DNA of 48,469 nucleotides from Ruminococcus sp. UBA4275 (lineage in GTDB: Bacteria > Bacillota > Clostridia > Oscillospirales > Ruminococcaceae), in the NCBI GenBank assembly GCA_002395085.1, contig DGVV01000113.1, positions 1-48,469 on the forward strand. Reading direction: 5' to 3'. Below are positions 32,732 to 40,026 of this stretch, in pieces (the stretch's first letter is position 1; each line of letters begins with the position of its first letter). A program made the position numbers and the translations under genes. The notes beneath the pieces are model-generated. The model saw nothing but the letters and a program-made list of their open reading frames with translations, did no database searches and had not been told where the DNA came from.

Positions 32732-33970
32732 TCAGACCGCTCCTTTCAGCACTTTGCCGCGATAGGCGCTGCCCATTGCCGCAAGCTGCGGTTCAATTTT
32801 CAGCCGCTCAAAATTGACCGTAGAAAGCGGCGTCTGATTCCGGATCAGCGCGGTGTAGATGCCCGTGCGGTGCGTTTTGCCGATGAGCATAAAGCCGGTG
32901 AGTCTGCCGTCCTTGACAAAGAGCCGCTTGATGTGTGTTTCGTCAGATTCTTCGTACATTTCGCAGCCTTCCGGCTGAGAGCCTGCGGTATGACAGTGCA
33001 GCCCGAAAAAGCCGATGCTGTTCATCGGGATGGCGTTGTCAAACAGCGCCGTGCCGCCCGCCATATTCACACCGGCGGTATGCCCCTGCATATACGCATT
33101 CGGCATCAGCGCCATAACCTTGATCGTATCCGACGAAATATCGTGATACTGCGTGCAGTCGCCGGCGGCATAGACCGCCTCCAGACTTGTCCGGCAGGCA
33201 TCATCCACGAGAACGCCGCGTTCGACAGCGCCGCCTGCTGCCTTGATGATTGCGGTATTCGCCCGCACACCGACCGCCAGCACCAGCACATCAAAATCAA
33301 CGGCTGCACCGTTCTGCATGACGGCTTTGTTCCCCTGAAATTCCTTCGCGCTTGTGCCGAGGAGGAAGGAGATGCCGTTGGCTTCGAGATGCTTCTGCAT
33401 CATCGCGGCGCATTTGTCATCGAGAATTGACGACAGCACACGCGGCGCGAGGTCGCAGACCGTGATATTTTTCACGCGCCCGTGCAGACCCTCTGCGCAT
33501 TTCAGACCGATCAGTCCCGCGCCGATGATGAGGACACGGCTCTCCGGCGTGACCGCCTTTTCGAGTGCGAGCGTATCGTCAATGGTCATGAAGCTGAACT
33601 TGTTTTCCACGGTATCAAGCCCCTGCATCGGCGGTACGAACGGCGCAGAACCCGTGCAGCAGCAGAGTTCGTCATAGGGGTAGACATCGCCGTTATCGAG
33701 GACGATTTCCTTTGCATCTGCGTGAATTTCGACAGCCGATCTGCCGTACAGCACATCTGCGTGATGCTCCGCATAGAAGGATTCGCCGCGGTAATGCATC
33801 CGCTGCAAATCGGTTTTCTGTTCAAGGTAATAGGAGATCAGCGGGCGGCAGTAGACCGGATACTGTTCCGCGGAAATGACCGTGATGCTGCCGTCCGCAT
33901 CCACGGCGCGGATGCCCTCGATACATCCGGCAGCCGCCACACCGTTGCCGATGATGACATAACGCTTCAT
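32732..33970 (-). CDS. FAD/NAD(P)-dependent oxidoreductase of the split glutamate synthase
   Basis: A 412-residue pyridine nucleotide-disulphide oxidoreductase of the NADH-rubredoxin reductase-like type. It shows an N-terminal FAD fold (YVIIGNGVAAAGCIEGIRAV), a central NAD(P) fold (VLIIGAGLIGLKCAEGLHG) and the FAD-contacting AVYAAGDCTQYHD. No redox-active CxxC is visible. In this context it probably delivers electrons from NAD(P)H through the ferredoxin (34144-34596) to the FMN/Fe-S synthase subunit. The start at 33970 (GGAGG 9-10 bases upstream) lies inside an 86-base tandem duplication that also creates a coupled 29-codon frame in front. Confidence 0.87.
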   Translation of the reverse strand: MKRYVIIGNGVAAAGCIEGIRAVDADGSITVISAEQYPVYCRPLISYYLEQKTDLQRMHYRGESFYAEHHADVLYGRSAVEIHADAKEIVLDNGDVYPYDELCCCTGSAPFVPPMQGLDTVENKFSFMTIDDTLALEKAVTPESRVLIIGAGLIGLKCAEGLHGRVKNITVCDLAPRVLSSILDDKCAAMMQKHLEANGISFLLGTSAKEFQGNKAVMQNGAAVDFDVLVLAVGVRANTAIIKAAGGAVERGVLVDDACRTSLEAVYAAGDCTQYHDISSDTIKVMALMPNAYMQGHTAGVNMAGGTALFDNAIPMNSIGFFGLHCHTAGSQPEGCEMYEESDETHIKRLFVKDGRLTGFMLIGKTHRTGIYTALIRNQTPLSTVNFERLKIEPQLAAMGSAYRGKVLKGAV

Positions 33971-34113
33971 TTTTCACATCCTCCAAAGACAAAGTACAGG
34001 CAGACGGCTGCTATCACGGATGCCGGCCCGTTGCCGATGATGACATAACGCTTCATTTTTTACATCCTCCAAAGACAAAGTACAGGCAGACGGCTGCTAT
34101 CATGGATGCCGGC
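33942..34113. repeat. Tandem 86-base duplication over the reductase start
   Basis: Bases 33942-34027 and 34028-34113 are direct copies differing at two positions (33975 C against 34061 T, and one C/T near the end). Each contains the ribosome site, ATG and first nine codons of the FAD oxidoreductase. The near identity argues for a recent event. Confidence 0.95.
33967..34056 (-). CDS. Small 29-codon frame created by the duplication
   Basis: The upstream copy of the duplicated start encodes MKRYVIIGNG followed by PASVIAAVCLYFVFGGCEK and a stop. It has its own GGAGG ribosome site, and its TGA overlaps the ATG of the true oxidoreductase (ATGA). The peptide is the aborted N-terminus of the flavoprotein continued into untranslated sequence, and its second half is hydrophobic. 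It probably has no function as a peptide, but ribosomes that finish it could reinitiate at the real start and so change expression of the reductase. Confidence 0.55.
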   Translation of the reverse strand: MKRYVIIGNGPASVIAAVCLYFVFGGCEK

Positions 34114-34143
34114 ACTGCCGGCTCACTTTGCAGCCCTGCGCTG

Positions 34144-34596
34144 TCAATCGGGTGCAGACACTGTCTGCCTTTCCTCGTATACAATCGCGCCGTTGGGACA
34201 TCCCTTGACACAGGCAGGCGTACCGCAGGAATTCTTCATGCACAGTTCGCATTTCTGCGCCACGCCGCTTCCGTCCTCAATCACCGCGCCGTAGGGACAT
34301 ACCAGCACACAGGTCAGGCAGCCGACGCATTTGCTGTGGTCGATCTCAATGACGCCGTTCTGCACGGAGAGTGCGCCCGCAATGCAGCTTTTCACGCAGA
34401 CCGGATCGGTGCAGTGCCGGCACGAGACCGCATAGGTAATGCCGTTTTCATCAGTTTCCACCTGAATGCGCGGATAAATCGTTTTCCCGCGCAGCGCCTT
34501 CACCATATCCGTCATACCGGAATTCGCAAACGCGCAGTTATATTCGCAGAGATGGCATCCCAGACACCATTCTTCTTTCACATAAATTCGTTTCAT
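34144..34596 (-). CDS. 4Fe-4S ferredoxin of the split glutamate synthase
   Basis: A 150-residue polyferredoxin with four cysteine groups: CLGCHLCEYNC, CRHCTDPVCVKSC, CVGCLTCVLVCP and CELCMKNSCGTPACVKGCP, enough for about four 4Fe-4S clusters. This arrangement resembles the electron-transfer subunits that accompany archaeal-type glutamate synthases and other oxidoreductases. It is placed between the FMN subunit and the FAD reductase genes, which fits an electron relay. It starts 15 bases after the FMN subunit gene with a GGGGGT ribosome site. Confidence 0.88.
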   Translation of the reverse strand: MKRIYVKEEWCLGCHLCEYNCAFANSGMTDMVKALRGKTIYPRIQVETDENGITYAVSCRHCTDPVCVKSCIAGALSVQNGVIEIDHSKCVGCLTCVLVCPYGAVIEDGSGVAQKCELCMKNSCGTPACVKGCPNGAIVYEERQTVSAPD

Positions 34597-34611
34597 TTTC
34601 TTACCCCCGGC

Positions 34612-36108
34612 TTATTCGCCCGCATGAGAAATACCGAGAATTTCCAGCTCTTTTTCGGTCAGCCCGACGCCGCGCAGCATCAGACGGTTTCCGCGGAGCG
34701 CTTCAATCGAATTGATGCCCATGCCGCCCATCAGCTCCTTGATTTCATGCCGCCATGCGTCCATGAGGTTGATGAGCCGCTGCGAACCGAGATCCGGGTT
34801 CAGGCGCTTGACCAGATCCGGACGCTGTGTCGCGATGCCCCAGTTGCACTTGCCGGTATGGCAGCTTCTGCACAGGTGACAGCCCATTGCAAGGCAGGCA
34901 GCGGTTGCGATGTAGCAGGCATCTGCACCGAGCGCAATCGCCTTGACGACATCCGCCGCCGAACGCACCGAACCGCCGCAGACAATCGAGACATTGTTGC
35001 GGATGCCCTCATCGCGCAGACGCTTATCAACTGCCGCGAGTGCCAGCTCAATCGGGATGCCCACATTGTCGCGGATGCGGGTCGGTGCTGCGCCCGTGCC
35101 GCCGCGGAAGCCGTCAATGGCAATAATATCCGCGCCGCTGCGTGCAATACCGCTTGCGATTGCCGCGATATTATGGACAGCCGCCACCTTGACAATCACC
35201 GGCAGACGGTATTCGGTTGCTTCCTTCAGCGAGTAGACAAGCTGCCGCAGATCCTCAATCGAGTAAATATCGTGATGCGGTGCAGGCGAAATGGCATCGC
35301 TGCCCTCCGGAATCATGCGCGTTTTCGAGACATCTCCGACCGCCTTTGTGCCGGGCAGATGACCGCCGATGCCGGGTTTTGCGCCCTGTCCCATTTTGAT
35401 CTCGATGGCAGCGCCGGCTTCGAGATAATCCTTGTGAACGCCGAATCTGCCGGATGCCACCTGCACAATCGTATTCTTGCCGTACTGATAGAAGTCCTCG
35501 TGCAGACCGCCCTCACCGGTATTATAATAGATGCCGAGTGCCGTCGCCGCCCGCGCAAGGCTTGCGTGTGCATTGTAGCTGATCGAGCCGTAGCTCATCG
35601 CAGAGAACATCACCGGCATACTGAGCGTAAGCTGCGGAGCAAGCTTTGTATTGAGTGAGCCGTCTTCGTTCCGCGTGATGCGGTCAGGCTTCTTGCCGAG
35701 GAACACGCGCGTTTCCATCGGCTCACGCAGCGGGTCAATCGGCGGATTCGTCACCTGCGAGGCGTTGATGAGGATTTTATCCCAGTAGACAGGCAGCGGA
35801 TTCGGATTGCCCATAGAAGAAAGCAGCACGCCGCCGGTCTCCGCCTGCCGGTAGATTTCCTTGATCGTCTGATCGGAGTAGTTTGCATTTTCGCGCAGAC
35901 GGCAGTCGCTCTTGACAATTTTCAGCGCTCTGGTCGGGCAGAGTGTCACGCAGCGCTGACAGTTGACACATTTGGATTCATCGGAAAGCATGACGCTGCC
36001 GTCCGCATCAAACCAGTGAACTTCGTTTGCGCACTGCCGTTCGCAGACACGACAGCGGATGCACCGGCTGTCATTGCGCACCACTTCAAATTCCGGATAA
36101 AAATTCAA
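34612..36108 (-). CDS. gltB: Glutamate synthase FMN/Fe-S central domain protein
   Basis: A 498-residue archaeal-type glutamate synthase core. The N-terminal 70 residues carry two 4Fe-4S motifs (CIRCRVCERQC and CVNCQRCVTLCP). The FMN-binding barrel follows: MPVMFSAMSYGSISYNAH, YYNTGEGGLHEDF, IKMGQGAKPGIGGHLPG, ISPAPHHDIYSIEDL, GFRGGTGAAPTRIRDN. Near the C-terminus CHLCRSCHTGKCNWGIATQ holds the 3Fe-4S-type cysteines. It reduces 2-oxoglutarate plus glutamine-derived ammonia to glutamate. The start is TTG at 36108 with GGAGG seven bases upstream, overlapping the amidotransferase stop (TTGA), so the two are coupled. The symbol is by domain equivalence to the gltB centre. Confidence 0.9.
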   Translation of the reverse strand: MNFYPEFEVVRNDSRCIRCRVCERQCANEVHWFDADGSVMLSDESKCVNCQRCVTLCPTRALKIVKSDCRLRENANYSDQTIKEIYRQAETGGVLLSSMGNPNPLPVYWDKILINASQVTNPPIDPLREPMETRVFLGKKPDRITRNEDGSLNTKLAPQLTLSMPVMFSAMSYGSISYNAHASLARAATALGIYYNTGEGGLHEDFYQYGKNTIVQVASGRFGVHKDYLEAGAAIEIKMGQGAKPGIGGHLPGTKAVGDVSKTRMIPEGSDAISPAPHHDIYSIEDLRQLVYSLKEATEYRLPVIVKVAAVHNIAAIASGIARSGADIIAIDGFRGGTGAAPTRIRDNVGIPIELALAAVDKRLRDEGIRNNVSIVCGGSVRSAADVVKAIALGADACYIATAACLAMGCHLCRSCHTGKCNWGIATQRPDLVKRLNPDLGSQRLINLMDAWRHEIKELMGGMGINSIEALRGNRLMLRGVGLTEKELEILGISHAGE

Positions 36109-37199
36109 AATGCTCCCTCCTTTACCCGCACGATGACCGGTTCTCCGCCGGCGGGCGACCAGATATTCTGAATATCCGGTGCCATCACGCGGATTGCGGC
36201 TTCCTCACTTGCGATATAGACCATATCATTCTGCTCACCGATGACCATAGAACGCAGTTTCAGACGGTCATTGAGTGCCATCAGACCGCCCTCAAAGCCG
36301 AGAATAATGGAGAACGGGCCGGTCACAAGCAGACTCGGAAACACATTCCGCAGATAGGTATACATTTGTTTTTCGGCATCGGGCTTTGCATCAATCGTAG
36401 ACCAGAACGGTGCTGCGATGACTGCCGCCGTTTCCTCCAGTGTCAGCCCCTGCCGCCGCAGCAGATAGTCTGCGATGTAGGTGATGACCTCGGTATCGGT
36501 TTGCAGGGTACATTTGTAGCCGTACATTTCGATGAAGCGGCGGTTTGCATCATAAGAGGAAATTTCGCCGTTGTGAACAATGGAATAATCCAGCATACAG
36601 AAGGGATGCGCGCCGCCCCACCAGCCAGGGGTGTTGGTCGGATAGCGTCCGTGGGCAGTCCAGCAATAGGCTTCGTATTCCTCCAGCCGGTAGTATCTGC
36701 CGACATCCTCCGGAAATCCGACTGCCTTGAAAGCGCCCATATTCTTGCCGCAGGAGAAAACATAGCTGCCGTCAAGCTGCGCATTGATGCGGTTGACAAT
36801 CCGCACGACGAGTTCCTTTTCGTCGATCTGCAAATGCCGCAGCACAGACTGCATCGGGGAAACGAATACGCGCCGGATAATCGGTTCATCGGTAATCTGC
36901 GGAATCTTCCGCACCTTGATGTGTTCATCCTGCACAATCTCGAAATACTCCTTCAGCAGCGTCATGCATTCGCTCTGACACTGCCGGTCATTGAAGAAGA
37001 TGTGCAGCGCATAGAAATCGCGGTATTCGGGGTAGATGCCGTAAGCCGCAAAGCCGCCGCCCAGACCGTTGGAGCGGTCGTGCATCGGCACCATGCTTTC
37101 GATGATGCTTTCGCCGTTCATGCGTCTGCCGTCGCGGGAAATCATCGCAGAGACCGCACATCCGGACGGGATGCGCACCTGACCTTCCAGTGGGATCAT
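36105..37199 (-). CDS. Glutamate synthase class II glutamine amidotransferase subunit
   Basis: A 364-residue class II (Ntn-type) glutamine amidotransferase equivalent to domain 1 of the glutamate synthase large subunit. The probable nucleophile is the cysteine in RIPSGCAVSAMISRDG near the N-terminus, so a short propeptide must be removed. Typical residues follow in NGLGGGFAAYGIYPEY, AHPFCMLDYSIVHNGEIS and LQTDTEVITYIADYLLRR. It releases ammonia from glutamine for the FMN subunit. The ATG at 37199 has GGAGG eight bases upstream; a longer start at 37244 falls inside the terminator of the leader. It is the first gene of a seven-gene operon (this gene to purF) behind the promoter and attenuator at 37223-37320. 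Confidence 0.88.
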   Translation of the reverse strand: MIPLEGQVRIPSGCAVSAMISRDGRRMNGESIIESMVPMHDRSNGLGGGFAAYGIYPEYRDFYALHIFFNDRQCQSECMTLLKEYFEIVQDEHIKVRKIPQITDEPIIRRVFVSPMQSVLRHLQIDEKELVVRIVNRINAQLDGSYVFSCGKNMGAFKAVGFPEDVGRYYRLEEYEAYCWTAHGRYPTNTPGWWGGAHPFCMLDYSIVHNGEISSYDANRRFIEMYGYKCTLQTDTEVITYIADYLLRRQGLTLEETAAVIAAPFWSTIDAKPDAEKQMYTYLRNVFPSLLVTGPFSIILGFEGGLMALNDRLKLRSMVIGEQNDMVYIASEEAAIRVMAPDIQNIWSPAGGEPVIVRVKEGAF

Positions 37200-37222
37200 C
37201 TCAAATTCCTCCTTGCATGGAA

Positions 37223-37273
37223 AAAGGCGTCCATCCGCAGACACGACTCCCGTGTCTCCGAATGAACGCCTTT
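37223..37273 (-). terminator. Attenuator terminator before the glutamate synthase operon
   Basis: On the minus strand AAAGGCGTTCATTCG (37273-37259) pairs with CGGATGGACGCCTTT (37237-37223), 15 pairs including G-U, with an inner hairpin, then a T run (37225-37221). The gene's ATG is only 22 bases further on, so every transcript from the promoter at 37292-37320 must pass it. Confidence 0.88.
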
Positions 37274-37280
37274 GTTCATT
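37239..37280 (-). promoter_or_regulatory. ANTAR-type hairpin motif in the glutamate synthase leader
   Basis: P1: AATGAAC, loop AAAGGC (37273-37268), GTTCATT, seven perfect pairs; the hexaloop has A1 and G4 and differs from the glnN P1 loop (AACGGC) at one base. The next hairpin (37257-37239, AGACACG and CGTGTCT) has a five-base loop GGAGT and does not fit the A1/G4 rule. The terminator's 5' arm equals P1's loop and 3' arm, so P1 and terminator exclude each other. I infer control by the ANTAR protein encoded at 26991-27581. Confidence 0.72.
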
Positions 37281-37291
37281 TCATTGTCGAT

Positions 37292-37320
37292 ATTATAGCA
37301 CATTGTGAAAGATTTGTCAA
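37292..37320 (-). promoter_or_regulatory. Promoter of the glutamate synthase-pyrG-purF operon
   Basis: TTGACA (37320-37315) and TATAAT (37297-37292) on the minus strand with a 17-base spacer: a full consensus promoter, as expected for a gene set controlled after initiation by attenuation. Confidence 0.9.
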
Positions 37321-37438
37321 TATCGGGCGAACAGTTTTCCGTACCGGAAACACAAATTCGGAGGAATTGCCGGATTTTGCACTTCACAGCGCAAAATATT
37401 TATCGTTCCGATCAAATATCAGCGATGCAGCACAGGAA

Positions 37439-38881
37439 TCATGATATGCTGAGCGGCAAAAGAATCCGGAACGTGCTGCCTTTGTCCGGTTCAGAGCAGA
37501 CTTCACATTTGCCGTTATGCATCGTGACTGTCTGCTTCACGATTGCAAGTCCCAGACCGGAAACACCCTTGCCGCGCCGCTGGCGGTTGGTATAGTATTT
37601 CTCCCAGATGCGTTTGATGTCGTTCGGTGCAATGCCGCTGCCGTGATCGGAAATCTCAACAGCCGCAGTCTGTCCGTCGGATTTGAGCGTTACGCCGATC
37701 CATTTGTCCGCACCGGCATGGCGCACGGCGTTGTCAAGCAGATTATAGACGGCTCTTTGCAGTCTGGACGCATTGCCGCTGATCTGAATGTCCGCTGCAA
37801 TGCTGCGTTCAAAGGTGAAACCGTCTTTCACATAGAGATTTTCAAAACTGTCTGTAACAAAGGCAACGATCTGGCTGAGATCAACCGATTCCGCGACTGG
37901 TTCCTTTTCGGTCATCTGCAATTCGGAGTATTCCAGAATCTCATTGACGAGTGCAGTCAGCCGGTCAGATTCTTCCACAATCACTGCCACATCTGCCGCA
38001 CATTGCTGTTCGTCTTCGCGGGAAATATCGCGTATCATCTCCGCATATCCCTTGATCATTGTCAGCGGTGTGCGCAGATCATGGGATACATTGGCAAGAA
38101 ATTCATTCTGAAACTCTCTGTTTTGTTTCAGTTTTTCGTTGGTTCTGTCCAGCGTACTGTTCAGATCGTCCAGTTCTGAGCAGAAGCCCTTGACGTACTG
38201 TGTATCCTGCTGATGTTCGCCGAGCTTATGTGCCTTTTCATTCAGTTGTGCAATCGGTTTTGCAAAGCTGCGGGACAGGAACCATGCCAGAACAAAGCCG
38301 ACAGCAACAGAAAGCATCGTCACCCAGAGCAGCTGTGTCCGGATGATGCGGGCAGCGGAACCGACTGCGCCCAGCGCTGCACCGAGATACAGCACGGCAT
38401 CTTCGCCGCTGAATGTGACAGATCTGCCATACACGTACAGATCATCTGTGCGCAGTTCAGCCGTTCCGTTTTCCGATTGCCGGAGCAACTGTAAGAATTC
38501 GCTGTAGTTTTCCGGCAGTTCTCTGTAATGTACGTGATCGCCTCTGATTCCCTTTGCGCCGCGTTCATCCCGTTCGTCAGGCTTTCCCTGGAGTTTCCGG
38601 AATTCGTCGGAGCTGTAGAGCAGATTGCCTTCCGTATCGGTCACGTAGACAACGATGGAATTTTCTCTGGAGATCTCATCAATATCATCTGCGATCTGAC
38701 TGCTGCCGAATTGCGATACGATACTGTCTGCTGCGGAAACTGTATTCCGGATGATCATGCCGTCATAGAACCGCTGCAAAAAGACGGTTTGCAGCAGCCA
38801 GAGTACGGTGAAGATCACCGCCGTAAAAAACATGAAATAACAGAGGAGCTTCTTTTGAAATGTGAAGGCATTACGTTTCAA
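37439..38881 (-). CDS. Membrane sensor histidine kinase
   Basis: A 480-residue sensor kinase. Helix 1 is at about 12-33 and helix 2 at about 183-203, enclosing an extracytoplasmic sensor of some 150 residues (Cache/PAS-like: NSIVVYVTDTEGNLLYSSDE). A HAMP-like stretch follows (FAKPIAQLNEKAHKL), then the HisKA box with H267 (FLANVSHDLRTPLTMIKGYA) and the ATPase motifs NLLDNAVRHAG, DHGSGIAP and GKGVSGLGLAIVKQTV. The start is TTG at 38881, supported by a GGTGGG ribosome site eight bases upstream, overlapping the regulator gene by 11 bases. The signal is unknown; the glycosidase operon just upstream is a candidate target only by position. Confidence 0.9.
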   Translation of the reverse strand: MKRNAFTFQKKLLCYFMFFTAVIFTVLWLLQTVFLQRFYDGMIIRNTVSAADSIVSQFGSSQIADDIDEISRENSIVVYVTDTEGNLLYSSDEFRKLQGKPDERDERGAKGIRGDHVHYRELPENYSEFLQLLRQSENGTAELRTDDLYVYGRSVTFSGEDAVLYLGAALGAVGSAARIIRTQLLWVTMLSVAVGFVLAWFLSRSFAKPIAQLNEKAHKLGEHQQDTQYVKGFCSELDDLNSTLDRTNEKLKQNREFQNEFLANVSHDLRTPLTMIKGYAEMIRDISREDEQQCAADVAVIVEESDRLTALVNEILEYSELQMTEKEPVAESVDLSQIVAFVTDSFENLYVKDGFTFERSIAADIQISGNASRLQRAVYNLLDNAVRHAGADKWIGVTLKSDGQTAAVEISDHGSGIAPNDIKRIWEKYYTNRQRRGKGVSGLGLAIVKQTVTMHNGKCEVCSEPDKGSTFRILLPLSIS

Positions 38882-39545
38882 ATTTATATCCCACCCCCCG
38901 GACTGTTTTGATACTGTCGCGGTATGCGCCGAGTTTGTTCCGCAGCAGCTTGATCTGCCAGTCTACGGTACGGTCAACGATTGAATCGTCATATCCCCAG
39001 ACCGCGTTCAGTATCTGCTCGCGTGACAGCACGATGCCCTGATTTTCCGCAAGATATTTCAGCAGCGCGTATTCTTTGGCAGTCAGTTCGGTTTTTTCTC
39101 CGTCTACTGTGACTGTCATGCCGGGTATGTCAATGACAATGCCGCCGGCTGTGAGGATCTCTTCTTTCTTTTCTTCCGTCTTTGGTGTACTGCGTTTGAG
39201 TGCGACCTTGATGCGTGCAATCAGCTCCATCGGGGAAAACGGCTTTGTGACGTAATCATCGACACCGACCTCAAAGCCGTGCAGTTTGCCAAATTCCGTG
39301 CCGCGAGCAGAAAGCATGATGACCGGTGTTTCCGTAAACTCGCGTATCTTTTTACAGGCGGTAAAGCCGTCCGTATCGGGCATCATAACATCCAGAATGA
39401 TGACATCGAAGCTGTCATTCCGGCAGGCTTCAATTGCCTGTCTGCCGTCGGATACACCCGTTACTTCATAGCCCTCGCGTTCTGCATAGCGACGGATCAG
39501 CGTGACAATATTCGGTTCGTCGTCTGCAATCAGAATCTTAGCCAT
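38871..39545 (-). CDS. OmpR/PhoB-type response regulator
   Basis: A 224-residue regulator. The receiver has the acidic pair (LIADDEPN), phosphoacceptor D52 (VIILDVMMPDTDG) and the lysine in DYVTKPFSP; the C-terminal winged helix shows LTAKEYALLKYLAENQGIVL and DRTVDWQIKLLRNKLG, ending VRGVGYKFET. It pairs with the kinase whose start it overlaps. The ATG at 39545 has GGAGG six bases upstream. Its promoter (39576-39604) is merged with the terminator of the neighbouring operon. Confidence 0.93.
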   Translation of the reverse strand: MAKILIADDEPNIVTLIRRYAEREGYEVTGVSDGRQAIEACRNDSFDVIILDVMMPDTDGFTACKKIREFTETPVIMLSARGTEFGKLHGFEVGVDDYVTKPFSPMELIARIKVALKRSTPKTEEKKEEILTAGGIVIDIPGMTVTVDGEKTELTAKEYALLKYLAENQGIVLSREQILNAVWGYDDSIVDRTVDWQIKLLRNKLGAYRDSIKTVRGVGYKFET

Positions 39546-39575
39546 AGCGTACCTCCGCATCGGTTATTTACGATT

Positions 39576-39604
39576 ATTATACACGAAAAACGCTCCGTTG
39601 TAAA
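39576..39604 (-). promoter_or_regulatory. Promoter of the two-component operon
   Basis: TTTACA (39604-39599) and TATAAT (39581-39576) on the minus strand, 17-base spacer. The -35 and most of the spacer lie in the terminator hairpin of the preceding operon. Confidence 0.78.
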
Positions 39605-39619
39605 GTGCAATGGAGCGTT
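39589..39619 (-). terminator. Terminator of the glycosidase/membrane protein operon
   Basis: AACGCTCC and GGAGCGTT pair around a 15-base loop; on the minus strand the stem is followed by TTTCG. It overlaps the promoter of the next operon. Confidence 0.78.
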
Positions 39620-39629
39620 TGACTGTGAT

Positions 39630-40022
39630 TCAGACATAGCCGGTCTCTTTATCAGGATGATTCGCCGGAAGCCGTTTTTCATGCAGCATCACAATCGCTG
39701 CTGCTGCCGCCGCTGCAAATCCCGCAATCCAATAAACGAGAATCAGCCTGTTCGTCGTACCGTAAATCTCAAGGACACCTTTGAAGACAGAGCCGGTTGT
39801 CCATGTAAAAACAGCAGCATTCCAGAGCCATATTGCCCATTTTCCCGGAGTGTAAGACTTCCGGAGAAACACTGCACCCGGAATAGCACCGAGCATCAGC
39901 GGGAACGCAAATGCATAGATCATCCAGTATGAATACACCTCATGGCTGAAGCGTTCATACACAGCACCGAAAAGCGCAAACCCGGCAGATGCGCCCAGAT
40001 GCAGAAGAAGCTGCCGGAGCAT
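39630..40022 (-). CDS. Small four-helix membrane protein
   Basis: A 130-residue hydrophobic protein with about four membrane segments (LGASAGFALFGAVY, YWMIYAFAFPLMLGAIPGAV, WLWNAAVFTWTTGSVFKGVL, LILVYWIAGFAAAAAAAIVM) and a charged tail. I do not recognise a family. The ATG at 40022 sits two bases after the glycosidase stop, and the only purine-rich sequence before it contains that stop codon (GGATAA), so translation is probably coupled. The tight link with a secreted glycosidase suggests an envelope role, but this is inference from position. Confidence 0.65.
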   Translation of the reverse strand: MLRQLLLHLGASAGFALFGAVYERFSHEVYSYWMIYAFAFPLMLGAIPGAVFLRKSYTPGKWAIWLWNAAVFTWTTGSVFKGVLEIYGTTNRLILVYWIAGFAAAAAAAIVMLHEKRLPANHPDKETGYV

Positions 40023-40026
40023 TCTT

